Positions 24,980-33,985 of a stretch of DNA of 64,000 bases are shown here, one piece after another; the stretch's first letter is position 1; each line of letters starts with the position of its first letter. Source of the stretch: Oceanobacillus_B kapialis (GTDB lineage Bacteria; Bacillota; Bacilli; Bacillales; Amphibacillaceae); NCBI RefSeq assembly GCF_042685265.1, contig NZ_JBHUMX010000013.1; one strand, written 5' to 3'. The position numbers were made by a program, and so were the translations under genes. A model generated the notes under the pieces. That model saw nothing but the letters and a program-made list of their open reading frames with translations, was not told the DNA's origin and ran no database searches.

Positions 24980-25789
24980 ATGAGTGAACCATTTATTATT
25001 GATCATGCATCCAATTTACGAATCGGAAAATGGGAAAAGCTGTCGCCTGCTTTGACAGCTGGATTTACCACAAGAATAGGTGGAGTAAGTCCCCAACCTT
25101 ACCAAAGTCTTAACATGGGTTTGCACGTTAAAGATCATCACAACAATGTGATAAAAAACAGAGAAATTTTAGCAAATACACTGTCTTTTCCACTTAGTAA
25201 CTGGATAGTGGGAGAGCAAGTTCACAATACAAAAGTAAAAACAGTAACACGGCAAGACGCTGGAAGCGGTGCGATTCAGCTTGAAAGTTCTTTGACAGGT
25301 ATAGACGGGATTGTTTCGACAGAAGAGGGTGTTTTATGTGCAGCCTTCTACGCGGATTGTGTTCCCTTATTTTTCTTCGACCCAAAACAACACAAGATAG
25401 GTATTGCCCATGCTGGTTGGAAAGGATCTGTACATGGAATAGCGGAAGAGATGGTTGGGAAGTTTGTAAATATGGGCACTAACTTGACAGATTTACTTGT
25501 GGTAATTGGTCCTTGCATATCTCGAAAACATTATGAAGTGGACGAGCAGGTAATCACCCATATACCGGATAAATTCTTTACGAATAGTGTAGATGTTAAG
25601 GGGAATGGCTACTACAATCTTGATTTAAAACAGTTAAACATGGATATTCTTTTACAATCTGGGGTATTACGTAATAATATAAGTGTAACCAATTACTGCA
25701 CCTATCAAGATAAGGAGCTTTTTTTCTCTCATCGGAGAGATAATGGAAAAACGGGGAGAATGCTTGGATTTATCGGTTTTTCCAATTAG
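24980..25789 (+). CDS. pgeF: Purine nucleoside phosphorylase-like YfiH/LACC1 family protein
   Basis: The 269-residue protein has the DUF152 metal-site motifs: FTTRIGGVS and QVHNTKV with its His, ADCVPLFFFD with the Cys, and IAHAGWKGSVHG with the second His. Family members act on purine nucleosides (phosphorylase and adenosine deaminase activity) and E. coli YfiH edits UDP-MurNAc-L-Ser, so the substrate here is open. B. subtilis ylmD is the equivalent. The ATG has AGGAGGG at 24964-24970. Confidence 0.85.
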   Translation: MSEPFIIDHASNLRIGKWEKLSPALTAGFTTRIGGVSPQPYQSLNMGLHVKDHHNNVIKNREILANTLSFPLSNWIVGEQVHNTKVKTVTRQDAGSGAIQLESSLTGIDGIVSTEEGVLCAAFYADCVPLFFFDPKQHKIGIAHAGWKGSVHGIAEEMVGKFVNMGTNLTDLLVVIGPCISRKHYEVDEQVITHIPDKFFTNSVDVKGNGYYNLDLKQLNMDILLQSGVLRNNISVTNYCTYQDKELFFSHRRDNGKTGRMLGFIGFSN

Positions 25790-25816
25790 CTCAACGAAGG
25801 AGGAGAAGGAATACGC

Positions 25817-26488
25817 ATGCAGGTTGCCGCAAAACTTGAAGAAATAAATCGTAAAATAGAACATGCCTGTTTAAAAAGTAATCGATCAATAGAGGAAATT
25901 ACGCTAATTGGTGTGACGAAATATGTTACAATAGAACGAACCGAGGAAGCGATTCAAGCAGGTGTCCACCATATTGGTGAAAACCGACTTGAAGGATTTA
26001 GAGAAAAGTATGATCACTTCCAAGGAATGGATCTTAAATGGCATTTTATCGGAACTCTACAATCTAGAAAAGTTAAGGATATTATCCATCAAGTTGATGT
26101 CATCCACTCGCTGGACAGACTCTCGCTTGCAAAAGAGATAAATAAGCGAGCCCAACAGACTGTAGATTGTTTTATCCAAGTAAATGTAAGCAAAGAGGAA
26201 TCCAAACACGGATTAAGTCCAGAAGAAGTTTTACCATTTCTTGAAAAGCTGCGCGATCACCAGAAAATCCAGGTGGTTGGCTTGATGACAATGGCGCCAC
26301 ATACAGAAGATGAGACAGTAGTCCGTCAGGTTTTTAAACGACTGGCTGAATTAAAAGAACAAGTGCAAGAAAAGGGCTATGAGCACGCACCTTGTACGTA
26401 TTTATCAATGGGGATGAGCAATGATTATGAGGTGGCAATTGAAGAGGGAGCTACCCATATCCGAATCGGATCCAAATTAGTGGGGTGA
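25817..26488 (+). CDS. ylmE: YggS family pyridoxal phosphate homeostasis protein
   Basis: The 223-residue single-domain alanine-racemase-fold protein carries the PLP-binding lysine in GVTKYV (Lys35), then HHIGENRLEGF, WHFIGTLQSRKVK and the C-terminal SMGMSNDYEVAIEEGATHIRIG phosphate-binding segment. Family members bind PLP without known catalysis and keep B6 and amino acid pools in balance. It is in the division cluster next to sepF, and its stop overlaps the region just before sepF. AAGGAGGAGAAGG is the SD. Confidence 0.92.
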   Translation: MQVAAKLEEINRKIEHACLKSNRSIEEITLIGVTKYVTIERTEEAIQAGVHHIGENRLEGFREKYDHFQGMDLKWHFIGTLQSRKVKDIIHQVDVIHSLDRLSLAKEINKRAQQTVDCFIQVNVSKEESKHGLSPEEVLPFLEKLRDHQKIQVVGLMTMAPHTEDETVVRQVFKRLAELKEQVQEKGYEHAPCTYLSMGMSNDYEVAIEEGATHIRIGSKLVG

Positions 26489-26493
26489 AAAAG

Positions 26494-26934
26494 ATGAGTA
26501 TAAAAAACAAATTGAAAAACTATTTTACTATGGACGATGAGTATGAATACGAGTATGTAGAAGTTCCTGTTGATGAGGAACCAGAGCAAAAGGAAACACC
26601 TTCGCCGCAAGGGAAGAAACAAAATGTGGTGAGTCTAACTAGTATGCAACAGGCTTCATCTAAGGTTGTTCTATGTGAGCCAAGAACTTATAACGAAGCA
26701 CAGGAAATTGCGGACAATATTATAAACAGGCGTGCCGTAGTTATCAATCTACAGCGGGTTGACCATCAACAGGCGAAACGTATTGTTGATTTCTTAAGTG
26801 GTACTGTTTATGCCTTAAATGGCGATATTCAAAAACTTGGTGCAGAGACTTTTCTTTGCACACCAGATAATGTAAATGTTTCGGGTTCTATTTCAGAGGC
26901 ATTTTCGGAAAATGAATTTGAAAAGGGATGGTAG
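26494..26934 (+). CDS. sepF: Cell division protein SepF
   Basis: The 146-residue protein begins with the amphipathic membrane-targeting helix MSIKNKLKNYFTM, followed by an acidic linker (DDEYEYEYVEVP) and the C-terminal SepF domain (about 60-140, with EAQEIADNIINRRAVVINL and RIVDFLSGTVYAL). SepF bundles FtsZ filaments into rings and can anchor them to the membrane, overlapping FtsA in role. ATG 26494 is chosen over GTG 26485 because it gives the canonical N-terminus and leaves GGGGTG as SD. Confidence 0.94.
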   Translation: MSIKNKLKNYFTMDDEYEYEYVEVPVDEEPEQKETPSPQGKKQNVVSLTSMQQASSKVVLCEPRTYNEAQEIADNIINRRAVVINLQRVDHQQAKRIVDFLSGTVYALNGDIQKLGAETFLCTPDNVNVSGSISEAFSENEFEKGW

Positions 26935-26938
26935 ATAG

Positions 26939-27202
26939 ATGTATCAGGTTTTTCAGCTGTTAAACACAGCACTAACACTTTACAGCTTTGCGTTGGTTAT
27001 TTATATTTTCATGTCCTGGTTCCCTGGAGCGAGAGAATCCAGTTTTGGTTCTATTTTAACAAAAATATGTGAGCCATATTTGGAACAGTTTCGGAAGTTT
27101 ATCCCACCACTTGGAATGATTGATTTGTCTCCAATCGTGGCAATTTTTGTCCTTTATTTGGCAAGAATGGGCTTATGGGAATTCTACCAAATATTAGTAT
27201 AG
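26939..27202 (+). CDS. ylmG: YggT family membrane protein
   Basis: The 87-residue protein has two hydrophobic segments (about 5-27 and 64-84) with the YggT signature YIFMSWFPGARESSFG and ICEPYLEQFRKFIPPLG between them. Related proteins in cyanobacteria and plastids affect nucleoid and division-site organisation; the bacterial role is unclear. It is four bases after sepF and directly before ylmH, so it is surely cotranscribed. Confidence 0.9.
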   Translation: MYQVFQLLNTALTLYSFALVIYIFMSWFPGARESSFGSILTKICEPYLEQFRKFIPPLGMIDLSPIVAIFVLYLARMGLWEFYQILV

Positions 27203-27211
27203 GTGTTACAT

Positions 27212-27988
27212 ATGGACATATATCAGCACTTTAGAAAAGATGAACAACCTTTTATTGATAAAGTTCTATCATGGAAGGAGCAGGTTGAGAGAAACTTTCA
27301 GACAAAGCTTACTGATTTTCTTGACCCTAGAGAGCAGCAGATACTGCAAATGCTCGTCGGTGGGGATGCGTCTGATATAAAGCTTTCTATTGAGGGTGGA
27401 GCAGCTCATGCGGAGAGGAAGCGTGCGATGATTGCTCCATTCTATGAAGAAATCAAGTTAGAGGACTTTCAGCTAACCTTGTGTCAAGCAACATATCAAA
27501 GTAAATTTGTAAAATTGGAGCATCGTGATGTGATGGGCGCGTTCTTGTCGCTGGGCATTAAGAGACAAAAGCTTGGAGATATTACCGTAAAGGATGGAAC
27601 CTTGCAAATCATCATGGCCGATGAGATCGCCCCTTTTGTCACAACGAATTTAAATATGATCAAAAAGGCAAAAATTAAGCTTGAGGAAAAACCTTTAGAA
27701 GAGGGGTTAACAAACGAACAGCAATGGGATCATTCCGATAAAACCGTCTCCTCCTTACGATTAGATACGGTTCTGAAAGAAATCTATCACCTATCTAGAA
27801 AAGATGCGGCATCTTACATAGCGAAGCAGCAAGTGAAAGTGAATTATAAAATAGTTGAAGATGGAAAATATGGCCTGCAGGAAGGAGATTTATTATCTCT
27901 TAGAGGGAAGGGAAGAAGTAAGCTTGTTGCTGTAAACGGCCAAACCAAAAAAGATAAGTTGAAAATAACCATTGCTGTGCTAAAATAA
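27212..27988 (+). CDS. ylmH: YlmH family S4-domain RNA-binding protein
   Basis: The 258-residue protein has an N-terminal YlmH domain and a C-terminal S4 RNA-binding domain (about 180-240, SLRLDTVLKEIYHLSRKDA and VKVNYKIVED). YlmH has been tied to ribosome-associated quality control alongside RqcH, and rqcH is also present in this window. ATG 27212 is preferred to GTG 27203 because AGGTG at 27201-27205 then serves as SD. It is the last gene before the divIVA promoter. Confidence 0.88.
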   Translation: MDIYQHFRKDEQPFIDKVLSWKEQVERNFQTKLTDFLDPREQQILQMLVGGDASDIKLSIEGGAAHAERKRAMIAPFYEEIKLEDFQLTLCQATYQSKFVKLEHRDVMGAFLSLGIKRQKLGDITVKDGTLQIIMADEIAPFVTTNLNMIKKAKIKLEEKPLEEGLTNEQQWDHSDKTVSSLRLDTVLKEIYHLSRKDAASYIAKQQVKVNYKIVEDGKYGLQEGDLLSLRGKGRSKLVAVNGQTKKDKLKITIAVLK

Positions 27989-28018
27989 AAACATACCTGT
28001 GCAGAAAATCAACGCTTT

Positions 28019-28047
28019 TTGTCTCCTGAGTCAATGACAGGTATAAT
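28019..28047 (+). promoter_or_regulatory. Sigma-A promoter for divIVA
   Basis: TTGTCT at 28019-28024 and TATAAT at 28042-28047 are separated by 17 bases, a good vegetative promoter. The divIVA start is 62 bases downstream. Confidence 0.75.
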
Positions 28048-28108
28048 TGAAATTGCTATTATCCATTAATTTTAAACGTAAGCTATTATTTAAAAGGAGG
28101 TGGCCAAT

Positions 28109-28612
28109 GTGCCATTAACGCCACTGGATATCCATAATAAGGAATTCACAAGAAAATTTAAAGGGTATGATGAAGACGAAGTAAATGAATTTCTTGATCA
28201 GGTTATTAAAGATTACGAAATCGTAATCCGTGATAAAAAGGATCTTGCGGAAAAAGTGGAGCAGTTAACAGAAAGACTTGGACATTTTACAAATATTGAA
28301 GAAACGCTTAATAAGTCCATTTTGATTGCTCAAGAAACTGCTGAGGAAATAAAAGGTAATGCGACAAAAGAATCGAAGCTGATTATTAAAGAAGCAGAGA
28401 AAAACGCTGATCGTATTATTAACGAGGCGTTGAGCAAATCTAGACGCATCTCTATGGACGTAGAAGAGTTGAAAAAACAAGCAAAAGTATTCCGTACGCG
28501 TCTTAAAATGCTTGTAGAAGCCCAATTAGATATGATTGGTACCGATGATTGGGAACAATTGTTTGATGCTGAAATTGGTGAAGAGCTAGAATTAACGGAA
28601 AATGAGTCATAA
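28109..28612 (+). CDS. divIVA: Septum site-determining protein DivIVA
   Basis: The 167-residue protein begins MPLTPLDIHNKEFTRKFKGY, the membrane-curvature-binding N-terminal domain, followed by long coiled coils (about 30-60 and 65-140). DivIVA gathers at poles and septa, recruits MinJ/MinCD and anchors the chromosome in sporulation. GTG 28109 is chosen as start since AAAAGGAGGTGG precedes it by 7 bases and the product then matches B. subtilis; the in-frame GTG at 28100 is inside the SD. Confidence 0.95.
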   Translation: MPLTPLDIHNKEFTRKFKGYDEDEVNEFLDQVIKDYEIVIRDKKDLAEKVEQLTERLGHFTNIEETLNKSILIAQETAEEIKGNATKESKLIIKEAEKNADRIINEALSKSRRISMDVEELKKQAKVFRTRLKMLVEAQLDMIGTDDWEQLFDAEIGEELELTENES

Positions 28613-28615
28613 ACC

Positions 28616-28644
28616 TTGACGACTTTACTTTTTTTACATATAAT
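28616..28644 (+). promoter_or_regulatory. Sigma-A promoter for ileS
   Basis: TTGACG at 28616-28621 and TATAAT at 28639-28644 are spaced by 17 bases. It begins four bases after the divIVA stop and feeds the T-box leader. Confidence 0.85.
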
Positions 28645-28684
28645 TCTATGACATAAACATCGTATATTGTAAAAAACCTATATT

Positions 28685-28925
28685 GAAAAGCGTTGACGGA
28701 GACAGTATAAAAGCGCATCTGGTAAAGCGAGCTGGGGTATGGTGTAAGCCCAGTACAGAGACTTTTAGAACATCACTCCCGAGTTTTTATTGTGAAGCAA
28801 GTAGCAATAAACGATCCATCCACGTTACGGATATCGAGTGAATTTAGGATCCTTGTGATTTTAAATTTATAAGGGTGGTACCGCGAGTCTTCTCGTCCCT
28901 TTTGGGATAGAAGGCTTTTTTTAAT
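28685..28925 (+). ncRNA. T-box leader (tRNA-Ile) controlling ileS
   Basis: The T-box core AGGGTGGTACCGCG is at 28872-28885; its UGGU can pair with the NCCA end of a tRNA with discriminator A. Stem I contains the candidate specifier ATC (isoleucine) at 28772-28774 within AGAACATCACTCC. A terminator stem (AGTCTTCTCGTCCC with GGGATAGAAGGCTT) and seven T residues follow. Uncharged tRNA-Ile would favour the antiterminator and switch on ileS. Confidence 0.93.
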
Positions 28926-28946
28926 TTTAGAACAGGAGGAGCAAAT

Positions 28947-31700
28947 ATGGAATACAAAGATACATTACTAATGCCGAAAACAGAATTTCCGATGCGTGGA
29001 AACCTGCCGAATAAAGAACCAAAACGCCAGGAGGAATGGGAAGAGAAGGATATTTACCAAAAGAGTCTGGAACGTTCTAAAGGTAAACCTTTATTTGTCC
29101 TGCATGACGGGCCTCCGTATGCAAATGGAGACATCCATATTGGGCATGCACTTAATAAGATTTTAAAGGATTTTATTACGCGTTATAAATCTATGACAGG
29201 TTATTACGCCCCATATGTACCGGGCTGGGACACACATGGACTGCCAATTGAAACAGCTTTAACAAAGAAAAAGAAAGTAAAGCGTAAAGAAATGAGTGTT
29301 GCCGAATTCCGACAGCTTTGTGCAGAGTATGCGCTCGGACAGGTGGATAGCCAGCGTACGCAATTTAAACAGCTGGGCGTTCGTGGAGACTGGGATAATC
29401 CTTATATTACGTTAACGAAGGATTATGAAGCTGCCCAAATTAAAGTGTTCGGTGAGATGGCGAAAAAAGGGTATATTTACAAAGGACTAAAGCCTGTTTA
29501 TTGGTCTCCATCCTCTGAATCTGCACTCGCAGAGGCTGAGATCGAATACCATGATAAACGTTCTCCTTCCATTTATGTCGGTTTTGAAGTCCAGGACGGG
29601 AAAGACGTGCTTGATGGTGGCGAGAAAATTATTATTTGGACGACTACCCCATGGACAATGCCAGCAAACTTAGGAATCAGTGTTCATCCAGAATTAGAGT
29701 ACGTTGTTGTTGCGGCAAATGATGAGAAATATGTTCTTGCACAAGCTTTAGTTGAAACAGTAGCGGAAACATTAGAATGGGAAAATTACGAAGTAGTCAA
29801 AACCTTTAAAGGACACGAAGCAGATCGTGTCGTTGCGAAGCATCCTTTCTATGACAGAGATTCACTTGTCATGCTAGGAGAACACGTTACAACAGATGCC
29901 GGAACAGGCTGTGTACACACTGCACCAGGTCACGGGGAAGATGACTTTTACGTATCACGCAGCTATGGAATTGATGCGTTATGTCCAGTTGATGAGAAAG
30001 GTGTATTCACAAATGAAGCACCTGGATTCGAAGGGTTGTTTTACGATGAAGCTAATAAAACGATTACCGAAAAATTAGAGGAAGTAGGCGCGTTATTAAA
30101 GCTTACGTTCATCACACACTCTTACCCACATGACTGGAGAACGAAAAAACCAACTATTTTCCGTGCTACTTCTCAATGGTTTGCATCCATTAAAGACTTC
30201 CGCCAAAATATTTTGGATGAGATTAAAGAAGTTAACTGGTATCCAAACTGGGGTGAAACACGTCTTTATAACATGGTACGTGATCGTGAAGACTGGTGTA
30301 TTTCCCGTCAGCGTACGTGGGGTGTACCAATCCCTGTATTTTATGCAGAAGATAGAACGCCGATTATTACAGATGAGACCATTAATCACGTGTCAAACCT
30401 GTTTAAACAGCATGGTTCCAACATTTGGTTCGAATGGGATGCGAAGGATTTATTGCCTGAAGGATTTACCTCTGAGCAAAGCCCAAATGGCGAGTTTACA
30501 AAAGAGACGGATATCATGGATGTATGGTTTGACTCAGGTTCCTCCCATGAAGGGGTTTTAGTTGAACGAGAGGAGCTTCAGCGTCCTGCTGATGTTTACT
30601 TGGAAGGTAGTGACCAATACCGCGGATGGTTTAACTCATCACTATCAACTGCTGTAGCTGTAACTGGTAAGGCACCTTATAAAACGGTAATAAGCCATGG
30701 ATTCGTATTGGATGGTAATGGGAGAAAAATGAGTAAGTCATTAGGAAATGTCATGATCCCATCGAAGGTTCAAAAGCAGCTTGGATCGGATATTTTAAGA
30801 CTTTGGGTATCTTCTGTGGATTATCAGGCAGATGTTCGTATTTCCAATGATATCTTAAAACAAATCTCTGAAGCATACCGTAAGATCCGTAATACGTTCC
30901 GCTTTATGTTGGCTAATCTATCTGATTTTAATCCAGAAACAGACCGGGTTTCCCATAATGATTTAGAAGAAGTAGATCAATATATGCTACAACGCCTGCA
31001 GCGACTAGTGAAGGATGTAAGAGCTAATTATGAAAACTACGAGTTTTCACCAATCTTCCATCAGATTCATAATTTTTGTGCGGTGGATTTAAGTTCATTC
31101 TATTTGGATTTCGCCAAAGATGTTTTATATATTGAGGCAAAAGAAAACCATCGCCGTAGAAGCATTCAGACTGGTTACTATGAGATCTTAACCACACTTG
31201 TTAAGCTTCTAACACCAATTATTCCGCATACAGCAGATGAGGTTTGGGAGTATATTCCAGGTGCAAAAGAAGAAAGTGTGCAGCTTACAGATATTCCAGA
31301 GGTTGCAGAAAATGAAAATACCGACCTTTCGCAAAAATGGGATCATTTTATGAAAGTAAGGGATGACGTGTTAAAAGCATTAGAAGAAGCACGTAATGAA
31401 AAAGTAATCGGAAAATCACTTGAGGCGAAGATTACGATTGTACCGAAAGATCAGGAGACAAAGGATGTACTAGAAGCAGTGGATCATTTGCATCAATATT
31501 TGATTGTTTCCGAAGCAGTTGTGCAAGCAAGTGCCGAGAATACAAGATCCTATAAAAATGTTGATGTTGCTGTAGAAGCACATCCAGGTGAGAAATGTGA
31601 ACGTTGCTGGGTGGCCTCTGAAACAGTGGGCGAAGACAAAGATCATCCGACCCTTTGTACACGTTGTGCGAATGTTGTAAAAGAACATTATATGGCATAG
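28947..31700 (+). CDS. ileS: Isoleucyl-tRNA synthetase
   Basis: The 917-residue class I synthetase charges tRNA-Ile. HIGH appears in DIHIGHALNK near residue 67, the editing domain has TTPWTMPANLG and HTAPGHGEDDF, KMSKS appears in GRKMSKSLGN, and the C-terminal zinc site is formed by CERCWVAS and CTRCANV. Length and zinc ribbon fit the bacterial type 1 enzyme, which is usually sensitive to mupirocin. AGGAGGAGC is the SD. A terminator hairpin follows. Confidence 0.97.
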   Translation: MEYKDTLLMPKTEFPMRGNLPNKEPKRQEEWEEKDIYQKSLERSKGKPLFVLHDGPPYANGDIHIGHALNKILKDFITRYKSMTGYYAPYVPGWDTHGLPIETALTKKKKVKRKEMSVAEFRQLCAEYALGQVDSQRTQFKQLGVRGDWDNPYITLTKDYEAAQIKVFGEMAKKGYIYKGLKPVYWSPSSESALAEAEIEYHDKRSPSIYVGFEVQDGKDVLDGGEKIIIWTTTPWTMPANLGISVHPELEYVVVAANDEKYVLAQALVETVAETLEWENYEVVKTFKGHEADRVVAKHPFYDRDSLVMLGEHVTTDAGTGCVHTAPGHGEDDFYVSRSYGIDALCPVDEKGVFTNEAPGFEGLFYDEANKTITEKLEEVGALLKLTFITHSYPHDWRTKKPTIFRATSQWFASIKDFRQNILDEIKEVNWYPNWGETRLYNMVRDREDWCISRQRTWGVPIPVFYAEDRTPIITDETINHVSNLFKQHGSNIWFEWDAKDLLPEGFTSEQSPNGEFTKETDIMDVWFDSGSSHEGVLVEREELQRPADVYLEGSDQYRGWFNSSLSTAVAVTGKAPYKTVISHGFVLDGNGRKMSKSLGNVMIPSKVQKQLGSDILRLWVSSVDYQADVRISNDILKQISEAYRKIRNTFRFMLANLSDFNPETDRVSHNDLEEVDQYMLQRLQRLVKDVRANYENYEFSPIFHQIHNFCAVDLSSFYLDFAKDVLYIEAKENHRRRSIQTGYYEILTTLVKLLTPIIPHTADEVWEYIPGAKEESVQLTDIPEVAENENTDLSQKWDHFMKVRDDVLKALEEARNEKVIGKSLEAKITIVPKDQETKDVLEAVDHLHQYLIVSEAVVQASAENTRSYKNVDVAVEAHPGEKCERCWVASETVGEDKDHPTLCTRCANVVKEHYMA

Positions 31701-31739
31701 GTTTTGTAAATCGGGATGTGACATGTAAATAGTCAAAAT

Positions 31740-31796
31740 AGCCGTACTTAAACCCTGTTTTCTCTATGATCACAAGGGCTTAGGTACGGCTTTTGC
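31740..31796 (+). terminator. Terminator after ileS
   Basis: AGCCGTACTTAAACCCT pairs with AGGGCTTAGGTACGGCT with minor bulges, followed by TTT. The B. subtilis gene ylyA found at this place is absent. Confidence 0.82.
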
Positions 31797-31808
31797 TTGT
31801 TAATATTT

Positions 31809-31846
31809 TGCCGTGAATTGAAAATTTACGGCATTACGTTTAAGAT
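31809..31846 (+). promoter_or_regulatory. Putative lspA promoter with palindrome over the -35
   Basis: TTGAAA at 31818-31823 and TAAGAT at 31841-31846 are 17 bases apart. TGCCGT at 31809 and ACGGCA at 31828 flank the -35, giving the inverted repeat TGCCGTgAATT/AAATTtACGGCA. This may be an operator, or chance. Confidence 0.5.
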
Positions 31847-31881
31847 ATAAAGGAACATATTGGAGAATCGGAGGAACAAGC

Positions 31882-32352
31882 ATGTACATATATTACATTT
31901 TTGCGCTTATTATAATTGGCATAGATCAATTGACAAAATGGCTGGTTGTAAAAAACATGGAGTTAGGAGAAGAGATTACGATTATTAATCAATTCTTTTC
32001 CTTGACCTCACATCGTAATACTGGTGCAGCCTGGGGGATATTGGAAGGGCAAATGGCTTTCTTTTACATTGTTACGGTGGTTGTGGTAGCAGGTATTATT
32101 TTCTACATGCAACGTTATGCCAAAGATAGTCGTGGACTGGCTATCGCGCTAAGTCTTCTGTTAGGTGGAGCAATTGGGAATTTTATCGACCGTTTATTCC
32201 GTCAAGAAGTTGTCGACTTCTTTGACTTTATAATTTTCGGCTACGATTTCCCTATATTTAATATAGCTGATTCATCTCTTGTAATTGGTGTATTTTTAAT
32301 TATTATTCTTACCATTATCGATGAGTTAAAGAAAGGAAAAGGTAAAAAATGA
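31882..32352 (+). CDS. lspA: Lipoprotein signal peptidase
   Basis: The 156-residue inner membrane aspartyl protease has four membrane segments and the two catalytic aspartates in NFIDRL (Asp103) and NIADSS (Asp130). It removes the signal peptide of diacylglyceryl-modified prolipoproteins. SD is GGAGGAAC. Its stop overlaps the rluD start by four bases (ATGA), so the two are translationally coupled. Confidence 0.96.
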   Translation: MYIYYIFALIIIGIDQLTKWLVVKNMELGEEITIINQFFSLTSHRNTGAAWGILEGQMAFFYIVTVVVVAGIIFYMQRYAKDSRGLAIALSLLLGGAIGNFIDRLFRQEVVDFFDFIIFGYDFPIFNIADSSLVIGVFLIIILTIIDELKKGKGKK

Positions 32353-33260
32353 GTCAATTCCAACATGAAGTAACAGCTTCTGAAGCAGGTACACGTTTAG
32401 ATAAGCTCCTTTCAGAAATAAATGCAGAAAGTTCAAGATCACAGGTTCAAACATGGATTAGTAAAGGATTGGTTATTGTAAATGGCCAAGAGCCTAAAGC
32501 GAATTATAAGTGTCAACAAGGAGATCACGTAGGATGGTCGATACCTGAACCAGAAACTTTACAAATCAACCCTGAGAATATCCCGCTTGATATTGTCTAT
32601 GAAGATAGTGACTTATTAGTCGTTAATAAGGAAAAGGGCATGGTGGTCCACCCTTCAGCCGGACATCAAACAGGGACGCTGGTGAACGCCCTCCTGTACC
32701 ATTGCCAAGATCTGTCAGGGATTAATGGAGTAGAAAGGCCAGGAATTGTTCATCGGATTGATAAGGATACGAGTGGCTTGCTCGTAGTGGCTAAGAATGA
32801 CCTTGCTCACAGACATTTATCTAAACAAATGTCTGAAAAAACAATTGAGCGAAAATATGAAGCGATTGTTCATGGGGAAATCCCGCATGAAACCGGGATG
32901 GTGGATGCTCCGATTGGAAGAGACCCGAAGGATAGACAAAAAATGGCAGTGGTGGACAATGGAAAAGCAGCTGTTACCCATTTTCAAGTTTTAAAAAGCT
33001 ATCCAGATTATACGCGAATTGAATGTCAACTGGAGACAGGAAGAACTCACCAAATTCGTGTGCATATGAGATATATTGGTTATCCACTCGTTGGCGATCC
33101 TAAGTATGGACCGAGAAAGACCATGAATACGGAGGGGCAAGTATTGCATGCGAAATCCCTTGGTTTTACACACCCTAAAACGGGGGAATGGTTAAAATTT
33201 GAAGCGCCTTTACCAAGCTATTTCACAGAGGTTATTGATTATATCGAGAAAATGTATTGA
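32349..33260 (+). CDS. rluD: RluD-type 23S rRNA pseudouridine synthase
   Basis: The 303-residue protein has an N-terminal S4 domain (about 14-75) and a RluA-family catalytic domain with HRIDKDTSG, catalytic Asp138, and the later RTHQIRVHM motif. It most likely converts uridines of 23S rRNA helix 69 to pseudouridine; the exact sites are inferred from family. B. subtilis ylyB is the counterpart. The pyr operon -35 box overlaps its stop codon. Confidence 0.9.
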   Translation: MSQFQHEVTASEAGTRLDKLLSEINAESSRSQVQTWISKGLVIVNGQEPKANYKCQQGDHVGWSIPEPETLQINPENIPLDIVYEDSDLLVVNKEKGMVVHPSAGHQTGTLVNALLYHCQDLSGINGVERPGIVHRIDKDTSGLLVVAKNDLAHRHLSKQMSEKTIERKYEAIVHGEIPHETGMVDAPIGRDPKDRQKMAVVDNGKAAVTHFQVLKSYPDYTRIECQLETGRTHQIRVHMRYIGYPLVGDPKYGPRKTMNTEGQVLHAKSLGFTHPKTGEWLKFEAPLPSYFTEVIDYIEKMY

Positions 33261-33285
33261 CATCTAAGGTGATCTTTGTAATAAT
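33257..33285 (+). promoter_or_regulatory. Sigma-A promoter of the pyr operon
   Basis: A perfect TTGACA at 33257-33262 overlaps the rluD stop and is 17 bases from AATAAT at 33280-33285 (five of six to consensus). Transcription would start near 33292, just ahead of the PyrR leader. Confidence 0.78.
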
Positions 33286-33304
33286 AAACCAAATGAATAG
33301 TTGA

Positions 33305-33400
33305 CCCTTTAAAAAAGTCCAGAGAGGCTCAAAAGGATTCGGTCGGTATCATAACAGTAGAACTGTGTCCCTTTTTCCTCATGGAGAGAGGGATTTTTTT
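33305..33400 (+). promoter_or_regulatory. PyrR-binding attenuator 1 (before pyrR)
   Basis: The PyrR recognition element AGTCCAGAGAGGCT at 33316-33329 has hexaloop CAGAGA on an AGTC/GGCT stem, with a lower CCTT/AAGG stem across a purine-rich bulge. Downstream a terminator with 11 paired bases (33368-33378 with 33383-33393, TCAT loop) leads into seven T. UMP-bound PyrR would stabilise the first hairpin and allow termination. Confidence 0.9.
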
Positions 33401-33419
33401 ATGCTTGGAGTGTTTACAG

Positions 33420-33962
33420 GTGAAGAAAAAAACAGAGATTCTTGATCAGGCTGCAATAAACAGGGCCATTACCAGAATTGCCCACGAAATTTTAGAAAAA
33501 AATAAAGGCGGAGAAGAGCTTGTACTCATTGGGATTAAGACACGAGGTGTTCCAATTTCTCAACGTCTGCAAGAGAAAATTCGCCAAATAGAAGACATTA
33601 CAGTACCTACCGGTGAACTGGATATTACCCTTTATCGCGATGATCTTGACAAAGTAACCGAGGACCAGGAACCTAAACTAAACGCAACGGATATTTCCGT
33701 TGACCTGTCTGGAAAAAGAGTGATTCTTCTGGATGATGTGTTATATACAGGAAGAACAGTAAGGGCAGCGATGGATGCAGTCATGGACAATGGAAGGCCT
33801 TCACAAATTCAGCTAGCAGTGCTTGTTGATAGAGGTCATCGTGAGCTGCCAATCCGGGCTGACTATGTAGGTAAGAATATCCCTACCTCAGAAAAAGAAG
33901 TCATTACCGTAGAATTTATGGAAACCGATGACCGAGATCTGGTAACCATTTATGAAAAATAG
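33420..33962 (+). CDS. pyrR: Pyrimidine operon attenuation protein / uracil phosphoribosyltransferase
   Basis: The 180-residue protein has a type I PRTase fold with the PRPP motif VILLDDVLYTGRT near residue 98. PyrR binds the leader RNA in response to UMP and UTP versus PRPP and also has weak uracil phosphoribosyltransferase activity. GTG 33420 is chosen as start, with TTGGAGTG at 33405-33412 seven bases ahead; an upstream in-frame ATG at 33381 sits inside the terminator loop. The two RNA targets are at 33305 and 33986. Confidence 0.95.
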   Translation: MKKKTEILDQAAINRAITRIAHEILEKNKGGEELVLIGIKTRGVPISQRLQEKIRQIEDITVPTGELDITLYRDDLDKVTEDQEPKLNATDISVDLSGKRVILLDDVLYTGRTVRAAMDAVMDNGRPSQIQLAVLVDRGHRELPIRADYVGKNIPTSEKEVITVEFMETDDRDLVTIYEK

Positions 33963-33985
33963 CAGGTATTACCTGCCATTATAAA

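Noticed and set aside
30130..30561. 143-codon + strand frame inside ileS
   Set aside because: Alternative frame of a highly conserved synthetase; no SD and no known domain.
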